This document shows positions 7,233-13,304 of a DNA stretch of 21,378 bases, one piece after another. Within the stretch, counting starts at the first letter, position 1, and each line of letters opens with the position of its first letter. The position numbers and the translations under genes are program-made. The notes below the pieces were generated by a model. The model did no database searches. It was not told the origin of the DNA and saw only the letters and a list, made by a program, of their open reading frames with translations. The stretch is taken from contig CAYWML010000023.1 in assembly GCA_964459515.1 (NCBI GenBank), forward strand, positions 1-21,378, read 5' to 3'. The DNA comes from Scatosoma sp964459515 (lineage in GTDB: Bacteria; Bacillota; Clostridia; Christensenellales; Borkfalkiaceae).

Positions 7233-7261
7233 AGTATACCAAAAGAAAAAAGCGATGTCAA
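7233..7261 (-). promoter_or_regulatory. Promoter of queT
   Basis: On the minus strand TTGACA (7261-7256), a 17-base spacer and TATACT (7238-7233), close to the sigma-A consensus. The predicted start near 7226 falls at the 5' edge of the riboswitch. The -35 hexamer lies in the loop of the yyaC terminator. Confidence 0.88.
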
Positions 7262-7270
7262 TCGCTTTTT
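7246..7270 (-). terminator. Terminator of yyaC
   Basis: A perfect 10-bp stem AAAAAGCGAT / ATCGCTTTTT with a 4-base loop and a further T-rich tail on the minus strand, 17 bases after the yyaC stop. The loop contains the core of the queT -35 element. Confidence 0.85.
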
Positions 7271-7286
7271 GCCCGTTTTTTCGTTT

Positions 7287-7904
7287 TTATGCTTGTCTTT
7301 TGCTTTTTTCGCACGCTTCCCACAGCACCGAAGCCAAACCGTCGGAGATGATTTCCGCCATGGCGTACACGAGCCGAAGCCGCGTCGTGTTGAACAGCCC
7401 GTAATTCGCCAACGAGCGTTCGGCAACAATCCCCAGCACCGAAATATCTCCGATCGCGCCCAATTGTTTATTTGCGCCTGCGCCGGGAAGCAAGGGGGAA
7501 GCCTGCAATTTGATTAGTCCGACGTCGCCTTCGCTCCCCACGGCGGCGTCTACTGCGATAATACGGCTACCCTTATGCGTTTCTTGTAGAAATTTGCGCA
7601 TATACCCGACTTCTTTCGCCGTAACGGGCGAGGCGAGCGTACCGTATAAAAACACGCGTAACCCTTGCGTTTTGAATTTCAACATAGAACCGGTGATGGG
7701 ACCTAAGCTGTCGCCGATAGCCAAATCGCTGCCGATGCACACGACGACGGGTGGGGGATTGTTTTCCGTTTGTGACGTTGAACGCATACCTGCCATATTG
7801 TTTTTGTGCTTTCGTCGAGTTTCGCAAAAATGTAAAAGTTTGCTCGTCGCCATGGCAGTTCCGTCCGCGGCAAGTTTATTATAAACGTGAAACGCATATT
7901 CCAT
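7287..7904 (-). CDS. yyaC: Spore protease YyaC family protein (DUF1256)
   Basis: A 205-residue protein of the usual YyaC length. It belongs to the family related to the germination protease Gpr and is found in endospore formers. Visible conserved segments are VVVCIGSDLAIGDSLGP, LYGTLASPVTAKEV and IIAVDAAVGSEGDVGLIKL, with a glycine-rich part PGAGANKQLGAIGDISVLG. Family knowledge places it in sporulation or germination; its exact substrate is not established to my knowledge. The start at 7904 is supported by AAGGAG about 8 bases upstream on the minus strand. Its terminator overlaps the queT promoter. Confidence 0.9.
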   Translation of the reverse strand: MEYAFHVYNKLAADGTAMATSKLLHFCETRRKHKNNMAGMRSTSQTENNPPPVVVCIGSDLAIGDSLGPITGSMLKFKTQGLRVFLYGTLASPVTAKEVGYMRKFLQETHKGSRIIAVDAAVGSEGDVGLIKLQASPLLPGAGANKQLGAIGDISVLGIVAERSLANYGLFNTTRLRLVYAMAEIISDGLASVLWEACEKSKRQA

Positions 7905-7966
7905 ATTTCTGCTCCTTTTTTTGCATGCGTTGAAAAGTATTCCCCGTACGGCGTAAAATAAACCTG

Positions 7967-8092
7967 ATTTTTAAGGCAATCTCGTGGCAATCCTAAGGAT
8001 TGCCGCGGAACGCAAGCGGAAAACAACCCGTGGTTTCGCCTATCGGCGTAGACTACCGAGTTACATTCGTGCCTCCCAACGACAAGCGTTAG
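7967..8092 (-). repeat. Decayed copy of the 138-bp interspersed repeat
   Basis: Read on the minus strand, this stretch follows the repeat at 12690-13186 in order: CTTGTCGTTGGGAGGCACGA aligns with CTTGTCATTGCGAGGCACGA, a middle GGCGAAA aligns with GGCGGAAA, and CCGCGGCAATCCTTAGGATT then CACGAGATTGCC align with GCGGCAATTCTATGGATTGCCGCGAGATTACC. The far end (CCTCGTAATGAC) is lost. This occupies most of the 331-base gap between yyaC and the cvpA-like gene. Confidence 0.75.
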
Positions 8093-8099
8093 GTTCGCC

Positions 8100-8125
8100 G
8101 CGGCATATATATGCGGCATATATAT
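8100..8125. repeat. 13-bp tandem direct repeat (GCGGCATATATAT)x2
   Basis: Two exact adjacent copies of GCGGCATATATAT (8100-8112 and 8113-8125), about 40 bases upstream of the cvpA-like promoter. Function unknown; it could be a binding site or a target-site remnant next to the decayed repeat. Confidence 0.7.
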
Positions 8126-8164
8126 CTTATAAAGAAAAGGAAAAAATTTTTTTTCTAAAAACGA

Positions 8165-8193
8165 TTGCTTTATGCGTTTTTTTCTGCTATAAT
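8165..8193 (+). promoter_or_regulatory. Promoter of the cvpA-like gene
   Basis: TTGCTT (8165-8170), a 17-base spacer and a perfect TATAAT (8188-8193), giving a leader of about 36 bases before the ATG at 8236. Confidence 0.82.
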
Positions 8194-8235
8194 ATGGGTA
8201 CACTTAGTAAACAAAACTTATGGAGGATTACATAT

Positions 8236-8952
8236 ATGTTGAGTTTGTACGCGCTTTGCGCTCCACAGTGGCTTTTATACGGCGTAGACGCGATCGTTTT
8301 GTTGGCGGCGTTGATTTTTATGTTTGTATGCGCGCGCCGCGGTTTCGTGAATTGTTTCTTCGCGTTTTTTTCCTTGCTTGCAGGCGTGATCGCGGCGGCA
8401 ATCCTTGCAAAACCCGTGGTCGGCTGGACGGACGGCTTGTTCGGATTGCAAGATTTTTTGACGACTAAGTTTACGGCTTCCTTTTCTAAATTGGAGGGCT
8501 TCGGCGCGGACATTTCCGCAACAGGCGTAGAAGCCGCCTTGGCGGATAAAAACCTGCCTGCCGTACTCACGAATTTCGTCATCTCTAAATTTACGGGGCA
8601 AACGTTGGAGGCAGGTACGACGCTCGGTACGCTTTTGGGCGAAACGACGGCAAGTTTTGCAACGACGATCATATCGTTCTTGGCAATTTTCATTATTTGC
8701 AAATTGCTTTGCTTGCTTTTGCGTAAGATATTGGGCGCGATTGTAGATCGTTTGTCGCTCGTAAAAGTCGTCGATAGCTTGTTGGGCGCGCTGTTCGGCG
8801 TGTTGGAAGTCTTGGTGTTCGTGTGCGTCGCGTTGTCGATACTCATGATAATCCCTTCGGAGGGCATTTCTGATTTTCTTAACGGAACGATCGTCTTGAA
8901 AGCATTGTACGATTATAATCCGCTCGTAACCGTCATCGGTTGGTTTTTATAA
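8236..8952 (+). CDS. CvpA family integral membrane protein
   Basis: A 238-residue protein with about four hydrophobic helices: near residues 12-35, 40-62, 140-165 and 190-215. It has the small-residue-rich core ARRGFVNCFFAFFSLLAGVIAA followed by GW that is typical of CvpA/colicin V production proteins. A glycine/alanine-poor extracytoplasmic loop lies between helices 2 and 3. Family members act in the inner membrane; roles in stress tolerance and cell-envelope homeostasis have been reported, without an agreed biochemical activity. The start at 8236 is set by GGAGG (8222-8226) and by the promoter at 8165-8193. Longer in-frame starts lie upstream of that promoter. Single-gene transcript ending at 8972-9010. 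Confidence 0.8.
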   Translation: MLSLYALCAPQWLLYGVDAIVLLAALIFMFVCARRGFVNCFFAFFSLLAGVIAAAILAKPVVGWTDGLFGLQDFLTTKFTASFSKLEGFGADISATGVEAALADKNLPAVLTNFVISKFTGQTLEAGTTLGTLLGETTASFATTIISFLAIFIICKLLCLLLRKILGAIVDRLSLVKVVDSLLGALFGVLEVLVFVCVALSILMIIPSEGISDFLNGTIVLKALYDYNPLVTVIGWFL

Positions 8953-8971
8953 ATTTTAACAAGCAAAAATT

Positions 8972-9010
8972 CCGCGGAGGGCGCAAACGTGCCGCCGCGG
9001 TTTTTTTTTC
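8972..9010. terminator. Bidirectional terminator between cvpA-like gene and XRE regulator
   Basis: CCGCGG (8972-8977) pairs with CCGCGG (8995-9000), extended inward by further G-C pairs, followed by nine T on the plus strand. On the minus strand the same stem is followed by AATTTTTG, so it can also end the convergent regulator gene. Confidence 0.85.
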
Positions 9011-9051
9011 TTTTTTCTTCGTACATGGTATGTCGATTTTATCGCTTCGTC

Positions 9052-9264
9052 TTAGATTTTTCGCCCGATTAAAAAATCGATGTCCTCGTCGAAATAATCG
9101 GCAATTTTACAAAGATTTGTCAGGGAAATTTCCCTTTGACAGAGCAAATAACGGGAAATCGTTTGCTGCGGAATGTCTACCCTTCGGGCAAATTCCGAAA
9201 CGCTCATTTCTCCGATAAGCAATCTTAAATTTTGCGAAAACGCTTGCATTATAGAATAATCCAT
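9052..9264 (-). CDS. Small Cro/CI (XRE)-family DNA-binding regulator
   Basis: A 70-residue single-domain protein with a helix-turn-helix: MSVSEFARRVDIPQQTISRYL (recognition helix around QQTISRYLLCQRE), followed by ISLTNLCKIADYFDEDIDFLIGRK, the usual end of XRE domains. It is probably a dimeric repressor. It is divergent from the lipoprotein gene at 9455, and two copies of a perfect palindrome (9275-9290 and 9304-9319) lie between them, so it most likely controls that gene and itself. The ATG at 9264 begins 11 bases after the near operator and has no clear ribosome binding site; a second in-frame ATG at 9249 would give 65 residues and keep the whole domain. No metabolite-binding domain is attached, so the signal is unknown. 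Confidence 0.85.
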   Translation of the reverse strand: MDYSIMQAFSQNLRLLIGEMSVSEFARRVDIPQQTISRYLLCQREISLTNLCKIADYFDEDIDFLIGRKI

Positions 9265-9274
9265 AAAATAATTT

Positions 9275-9290
9275 TACACCAAACGGTGTA
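9275..9290. promoter_or_regulatory. Operator 1 for the XRE regulator
   Basis: Perfect palindrome TACACC-AAAC-GGTGTA, 11 bases upstream of the regulator start codon, where it would block its own promoter. Identical core to operator 2; the centres are 29 bp apart. Confidence 0.8.
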
Positions 9291-9296
9291 TTTTGC

Positions 9297-9326
9297 TTGA
9301 CATTACACCAAACGGTGTGGTATTAT
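9297..9326 (+). promoter_or_regulatory. Promoter of the collagen-like/VWA lipoprotein gene
   Basis: TTGACA (9297-9302), an 18-base spacer and TATTAT (9321-9326). The spacer contains operator 2. The leader to the ATG is about 120 bases. Confidence 0.8.
9304..9319. promoter_or_regulatory. Operator 2, between -35 and -10 of the lipoprotein promoter
   Basis: The same ACACCAAACGGTGT core as operator 1, here filling the spacer between TTGACA and TATTAT. A bound dimer would directly exclude RNA polymerase from the lipoprotein promoter. Confidence 0.8.
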
Positions 9327-9367
9327 CATAATGTAATGATAAAGGCGGGGTTCGTTAGTCGTTATTG

Positions 9368-9455
9368 TTTACAAACTTTTATTTACTGCTATAAGTCGGC
9401 GGAAACTTTTTGGTTTCGGCGGCTTATAAATACATTATCAGGAGGCGTTTGTAAA
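9368..9455 (+). promoter_or_regulatory. Structured leader that can hide the lipoprotein gene's start
   Basis: TTTACAAAC (9368-9376) is exactly complementary to GTTTGTAAA (9447-9455), which lies between the GGAGG (9441-9445) and the A of the ATG. Nested inside is a 16-position hairpin (9391-9406 with 9412-9427, loop of five T) with two mismatches. Folding would bury the initiation region. This is inferred from complementarity only. Confidence 0.5.
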
Positions 9456-12400
9456 TGAAAGGGACAAAAATGTTGTTGGGTTCTTTGGCGGCGTTGTCGC
9501 TTGCTTTCGGACTTTCTGCGTGCGGTGTTACCACAGGTCAAGCAAGTTCGTCAATCGACAACGCAAGTAGCGTTGCGCCGAATTCGAGCAATTCGTATAC
9601 GCAACAGGGAATTTTGACGATGAATATCGTCTACGCAAGGGCGCAGGACTTAGGTTTCGAAGGCACTTTGGACGAGTTTATGCAAATTTGCAAGGGTAAA
9701 GACGGCGAGGCAGGTAAAGACGGCGAGGACGGCGTAGGTATCCGCGATATTTACTTGAACTCCGCTTCGGAATTGGTGGTTATTCTTTCGGATAATACCA
9801 TTCAAAACCTCGGCGCGGTGAAAGGCGATAAGGGCGACAAGGGCGAGCAAGGCGAAAAAGGCGAGCAGGGCGTCGGCGTTTCCAAAGCGGAAATCAACGC
9901 GGACGGCGAACTCGTATTGTACTACACCGATAATCCTACGGTCGGCGTTGTAATCGGCAAAGTCGTCGGCGAAGACGGAAAAGACGGCGAAGACGGAGAG
10001 GACGCGCTCAGCGGCATGGGCATCGCTACGATCGAAGTGAACAGCAGCAATCAGCTTATCGTCGAACTGAACAACGGCTTGCGTTTGATTTGCGATGCGA
10101 CGGGTTTGGCAATCGGCAACTACGAAGCGGTGAGTATGGGGGTAGACAGAGTTATCTATGTCACCAAATACGGTCTCAAAGTAAGTATCGGTACGTTGAC
10201 TTCGGCGGAGTTAGACAGCGAAGGAAATATCGTTTTGACGACGTCGGAAGGAAAAACGATGGAGCTTGGTAAAATCCAAGGTTTGGTCGGCGAAAAAGGC
10301 GAAAAGGGCGACCAAGGCGAAAAGGGCGACCAAGGTGAAAAGGGCGACCAAGGTGAAAAAGGCGATAAGGGTGATCAAGGCGAACAGGGCGTCGGTATTG
10401 CCAATGCGGAAATCAACGCGAACGGCGAACTCGTATTGTACTACACCGATAATCCTACGGTCGGCGTTGTAATCGGCAAAGTCGTCGGCGAAGACGGAAA
10501 AGACGGCGAAGACGGAGAGGACGCGCTCGGCGGAATGGGTATTGACACGATCGAATTGAACGCAAGTAATCAATTCGTCATCGTATTGAATAACGGTTTG
10601 CGCTTGGTGTGCGGCACGTTGAGCGATACGGGGCTTGGCGGTTTGTATACGAACATCAGTATGGGCGTCGATAAAACGATTTACGTCACGTTGACGAGCG
10701 GTTCGCAAATGCGATTGGGCACGTTGGCTTCGGCGGAATTGGATTCGAATGGTTGCGTGGTTTTGACGCTTTCGGACAACAGAACGCTTTCGCTCGGGAA
10801 GATCCAAGCGACGGGCGGCGCGGTTTGTCAGCATATTTATTCGGATTGGATCGTCGGCGAAGCCGCTACATGCGAATCTATCGGGTATAAACTGCGCACC
10901 TGCGGCAACTGCGGCGTGATACAATACGATTTTATCCCTTCGCTCGGGCATGTTTGGGGCAACTACTATATTGTGGAAGCACCCACGCAACAGAAAGACG
11001 GTTTGGTGTTGTATATTTGTGGCGACTGCGGCGTAACCAAGGCGGAATTTATCACCGCCGATGGCGACGAAGATAAAGACGGATTAAGCAATTACGAAGA
11101 AATTTGTGTGCATCATACTAATCCGTTTAAGGAAGATACGGACGAGGACGGTTTAAGCGATTATCAAGAGGTTATGACGTATTCGACCAATCCCCTCGAT
11201 AAGGATACGGACGGAGACGGTTGCAGTGACGGCAAAGAGGTTTTGCTCGGATTCGATCCGTTGGTGGCGCAAACGACTTTTAAGCTTACATATATTCCCG
11301 ATACATCGGAAGTGGCGAACGATACCGTAAAGCCTTCAATTGCCGCTGATTTGGACGGTGAGCAGGCAGAATCGCTTTCCATTACGCAAAACGATTTCTT
11401 TGAAGAGGATACGAAAGGCTATATGGGCGCGGCATATGATTATAACGTAAAAGGCGAAGTGGAAACAGCAACGGTTAGTTTCGCTTTTGAAAATAATGTC
11501 GCTGCTTCGGCAAAGCCTACTATCTATCAATTCGACGAAGGACAAAAAACGTTAAAGCCGCTTCCTACCACGGTGAACGACGGGGTGGCAACGACGCAGG
11601 TTGAAGAGCTGTCTACGTTTGTCCTTTTGGATAGAACCGTACTGGAAGCGTCGCATACTTGGGTGGACGTTTGGGGATTAGGTAATGCTTGCTATACAGA
11701 CTTGGAAATCGTATTCGCTATTGACGATTCGGGAAGTATGCAGAGTAATGATTCGAGAAATGAACGTTTGAATGTCGCGAGAAAGTTTATTGCGGAACTT
11801 ACTTCGTCGGCGAAAGTTGGTATCGTAAAATTTGACAGTAGCGTATATAGCTTTACGAATTCGCTTGTCACTTGCGACGAGAGCGGAAAAACGAAGTTGA
11901 ATAATATTTTACAGTTTAGTTCTTCTTCGGGAAATAATGTTTTTGATTCCTATGGAGGAACGTATATGTACAAGGGAATCAATCAAGCTTTGACGCTGTT
12001 CAGCTCTTCCGCGTCGGAAACGATTTTGCGGACAATGATCGTTTTGACGGATGGGGATACGATGGATTCGAGTTCTCATTCTTCTACCATCGCCGCTGCA
12101 AAGCAAGCAGGCGTGTCTGTGTATACGGTAGGTTTGGGTTCGTCTTCTACTTATTTCACGAGTTATTTGAAGCCTTTGGCAGAGCAGACGGGCGCAAAAT
12201 TCTATACTACGTCGAATGCGGATGGTTTGTCTGAAATTTACGAGGACGTTGGAGAGAAAATCGATTTGACGACCGATTCGGACGGCGACGGTTTGTCGGA
12301 TTATTACGAAAAGAACCCCGTGGACTTCGGCGGCGTAACTTTTGGCGCAACGGATCCTTCCAAGGCTGATACGGACGGCGACGGTTTGTTGGACGGCGAA

Positions 12401-12550
12401 GAGGTCGTAACCGTAACGGTATATAATGCGGACGGAACGAAGATGACCATTCTCGGAAAGGTTTATTCCGATCCGACGAAAGCGGACAGCGACGGTGACG
12501 GCTATAACGACGATGTCGATCGCTTCCCTATGAACCCCAATCGGCATTAA
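9455..12550 (+). CDS. Large lipoprotein: collagen-like tracts, CxxC ribbons, VWA domain, calcium-type repeats
   Basis: A 1031-residue exported protein. The signal peptide ends in a lipobox (LSAC, Cys23), then a Ser/Asn-rich spacer follows. Collagen-like Gly-X-Y tracts occur near 81-93, 124-140, about 172-183, 276-313 and about 345-356, between beta-rich segments that form two modules repeating every 173 residues. Residues 458-530 hold two CxxCG ribbons (C483/C486 and C522/C525) in the H-Y...ATC...CxxCG...LGH context common in clostridial surface proteins. Thrombospondin type-3-like Asp-rich repeats (DxDxDG) lie at about 536-605 and 941-1031. Between them is a von Willebrand A domain (about 750-935) with an intact MIDAS start, D757-x-S759-x-S761, and VLTDGDT. 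It is probably a membrane-anchored, calcium- and metal-dependent adhesin; no sortase motif is present. It is regulated by the divergent repressor at 9052-9264. Start supported by GGAGG 9 bases upstream. Confidence 0.88.
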   Translation: MKGTKMLLGSLAALSLAFGLSACGVTTGQASSSIDNASSVAPNSSNSYTQQGILTMNIVYARAQDLGFEGTLDEFMQICKGKDGEAGKDGEDGVGIRDIYLNSASELVVILSDNTIQNLGAVKGDKGDKGEQGEKGEQGVGVSKAEINADGELVLYYTDNPTVGVVIGKVVGEDGKDGEDGEDALSGMGIATIEVNSSNQLIVELNNGLRLICDATGLAIGNYEAVSMGVDRVIYVTKYGLKVSIGTLTSAELDSEGNIVLTTSEGKTMELGKIQGLVGEKGEKGDQGEKGDQGEKGDQGEKGDKGDQGEQGVGIANAEINANGELVLYYTDNPTVGVVIGKVVGEDGKDGEDGEDALGGMGIDTIELNASNQFVIVLNNGLRLVCGTLSDTGLGGLYTNISMGVDKTIYVTLTSGSQMRLGTLASAELDSNGCVVLTLSDNRTLSLGKIQATGGAVCQHIYSDWIVGEAATCESIGYKLRTCGNCGVIQYDFIPSLGHVWGNYYIVEAPTQQKDGLVLYICGDCGVTKAEFITADGDEDKDGLSNYEEICVHHTNPFKEDTDEDGLSDYQEVMTYSTNPLDKDTDGDGCSDGKEVLLGFDPLVAQTTFKLTYIPDTSEVANDTVKPSIAADLDGEQAESLSITQNDFFEEDTKGYMGAAYDYNVKGEVETATVSFAFENNVAASAKPTIYQFDEGQKTLKPLPTTVNDGVATTQVEELSTFVLLDRTVLEASHTWVDVWGLGNACYTDLEIVFAIDDSGSMQSNDSRNERLNVARKFIAELTSSAKVGIVKFDSSVYSFTNSLVTCDESGKTKLNNILQFSSSSGNNVFDSYGGTYMYKGINQALTLFSSSASETILRTMIVLTDGDTMDSSSHSSTIAAAKQAGVSVYTVGLGSSSTYFTSYLKPLAEQTGAKFYTTSNADGLSEIYEDVGEKIDLTTDSDGDGLSDYYEKNPVDFGGVTFGATDPSKADTDGDGLLDGEEVVTVTVYNADGTKMTILGKVYSDPTKADSDGDGYNDDVDRFPMNPNRH
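9887..10528 (+). repeat. 519-bp-period duplication inside the lipoprotein gene
   Basis: Bases 9887-10009 and 10406-10528 are 123-bp segments that I read as identical except for one G/A difference. The offset is 519 bp (173 codons), with more diverged similarity in the flanking module. This points to a fairly recent or gene-converted internal duplication. Confidence 0.85.
10289..10390 (+). repeat. 18-bp in-frame tandem repeat encoding GEKGDQ units
   Basis: About four copies of an 18-bp unit encoding GEKGDQ, with small synonymous differences (GGC/GGT, AAG/AAA), within the longest collagen-like tract. Unit gain or loss would stay in frame and change the tract length. Confidence 0.85.
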
Positions 12551-12605
12551 AAACGAAAAGCCTTTTAAGGCGTGATTTTGCAAAAGATAAGAGGTGATGT
12601 ATGAA

Positions 12606-12638
12606 TATCCCCGTCGGGCGGTACGCTCGACGGGGATA
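12606..12638 (+). terminator. Hairpin, probable terminator of the lipoprotein gene
   Basis: An 11-bp perfect stem TATCCCCGTCG / CGACGGGGATA with an 11-base loop, 56 bases after the lipoprotein stop, followed by ATTCTTATAT. The T tail is poor, so termination may be partial. A short GCCTTTTAAGGC palindrome lies just before it. Confidence 0.5.
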
Positions 12639-12647
12639 ATTCTTATA

Positions 12648-12689
12648 TGCTTGTCACGGAAAAAGAGCGAAAACGGGGCTGATATGCTT
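12648..12689 (+). repeat. Repeat unit lacking its 138-bp core (apparent empty site)
   Basis: The flanks that surround each full repeat (TATGCTTGTCA on the left, CGGAAAAAGAGCG on the right) are here joined directly as TATGCTTGTCACGGAAAAAG, with the whole palindromic-ended core missing. It continues into the normal spacer GGGGCTGATATGCTT leading to copy 1. Confidence 0.7.
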
Positions 12690-12827
12690 GTCATTGCGAG
12701 GCACGAATGTGCCGCGGCAATCTCCGCCGTCAGGCGGAAAACGGGGGCAGGTGTTCCGAACTTGCTTTTCGCGGCAATTCTATGGATTGCCGCGAGATTA
12801 CCACGTCGCTTCGCTCCTCGTAATGAC
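12690..12827 (+). repeat. Palindromic-ended interspersed repeat, copy 1
   Basis: A 138-bp unit with inverted ends GTCATTGCGAGG and CCTCGTAATGAC (one mismatch) and an internal inverted pair CGCGGCAAT / ATTGCCGCG. It resembles the MITE/REP-like GTCATTGCGAGG family that is scattered in many bacterial genomes. Open frames through it are not convincing genes. Confidence 0.88.
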
Positions 12828-12859
12828 GGAAAAAGAGCGGAAACGAGGCTGATATGCTT

Positions 12860-12997
12860 GTCATTGCGAGGCACGAATGTGCCGCGGCAATCTCCGCCGT
12901 CAGGCGGAAAACGGGGGCAGGTGTTCCGAACTTGCTCTTCGCGGCAATTCTATGGATTGTCGCGAGATTACCGCGTCGCTTCGCTCCTCGTAATGAC
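12860..12997 (+). repeat. Palindromic-ended interspersed repeat, copy 2
   Basis: Almost identical to copy 1, beginning exactly 170 bp further on, with the same 32-bp spacer sequence between them. It differs by a few transitions (for example ATTGTCGCG for ATTGCCGCG). Confidence 0.88.
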
Positions 12998-13049
12998 GGA
13001 AAAAGAGCGGAAACGTGGGCGTTTCTTCCGCGATAATCCTGATATGCTT

Positions 13050-13186
13050 GTCATTGCGAGGCACGAATGTGCCGTGGCAATCTCCGCCGTCAGGCGGAAA
13101 ACGGGGCAGGTGTTCCGAACTTGCTCTTCGCGGCAATTCTATGGATTACCGCGAGATTACCGCGTCGCTTCGCTCCTCGTAATGAC
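13050..13186 (+). repeat. Palindromic-ended interspersed repeat, copy 3
   Basis: 137 bp, one G fewer than copies 1 and 2 in the central G run. The spacer before it is longer (190-bp period) and contains a unique insert, GTTTCTTCCGCGATAATCC. The 118 bases from here to 13304 hold nothing I can recognise. Confidence 0.88.
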
Positions 13187-13304
13187 GGAAAAAAAGTGAA
13201 ACGAGGAGAGCGGACGCGGAAAAAACAGCTTTATACCACAAATTCGGCAATCCGTTTGCCTTGACTATGGTTCTAATTTTTACGGCTCGTCCGTACAATA
13301 TAGC

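Noticed and set aside
11909..12874. 321-codon minus-strand frame opposite the lipoprotein's 3' end
   Set aside because: Antisense shadow of the VWA/calcium-repeat codons running into the repeat array; no recognisable domain or start signal.
12648..13186. CRISPR array
   Set aside because: The conserved unit is the long element itself (137-138 bp) and the 32-bp spacers are also nearly identical, the opposite of a CRISPR array; no cas genes are nearby.
12594..13199. 201-codon plus-strand open frame (and shorter ones in other frames) through the repeat array
   Set aside because: It repeats the same peptide three times only because the DNA repeat lengths leave the frame open; there is no ribosome binding site and no protein family similarity. 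The array is explained as palindromic-ended repeats.
13261..13299. Promoter TTGACT ... TACAAT for the SpoVB-like gene
   Set aside because: Spacing is 27 bases and the -10 ends only 5 bases before the ATG; neither fits sigma-A transcription of this gene.
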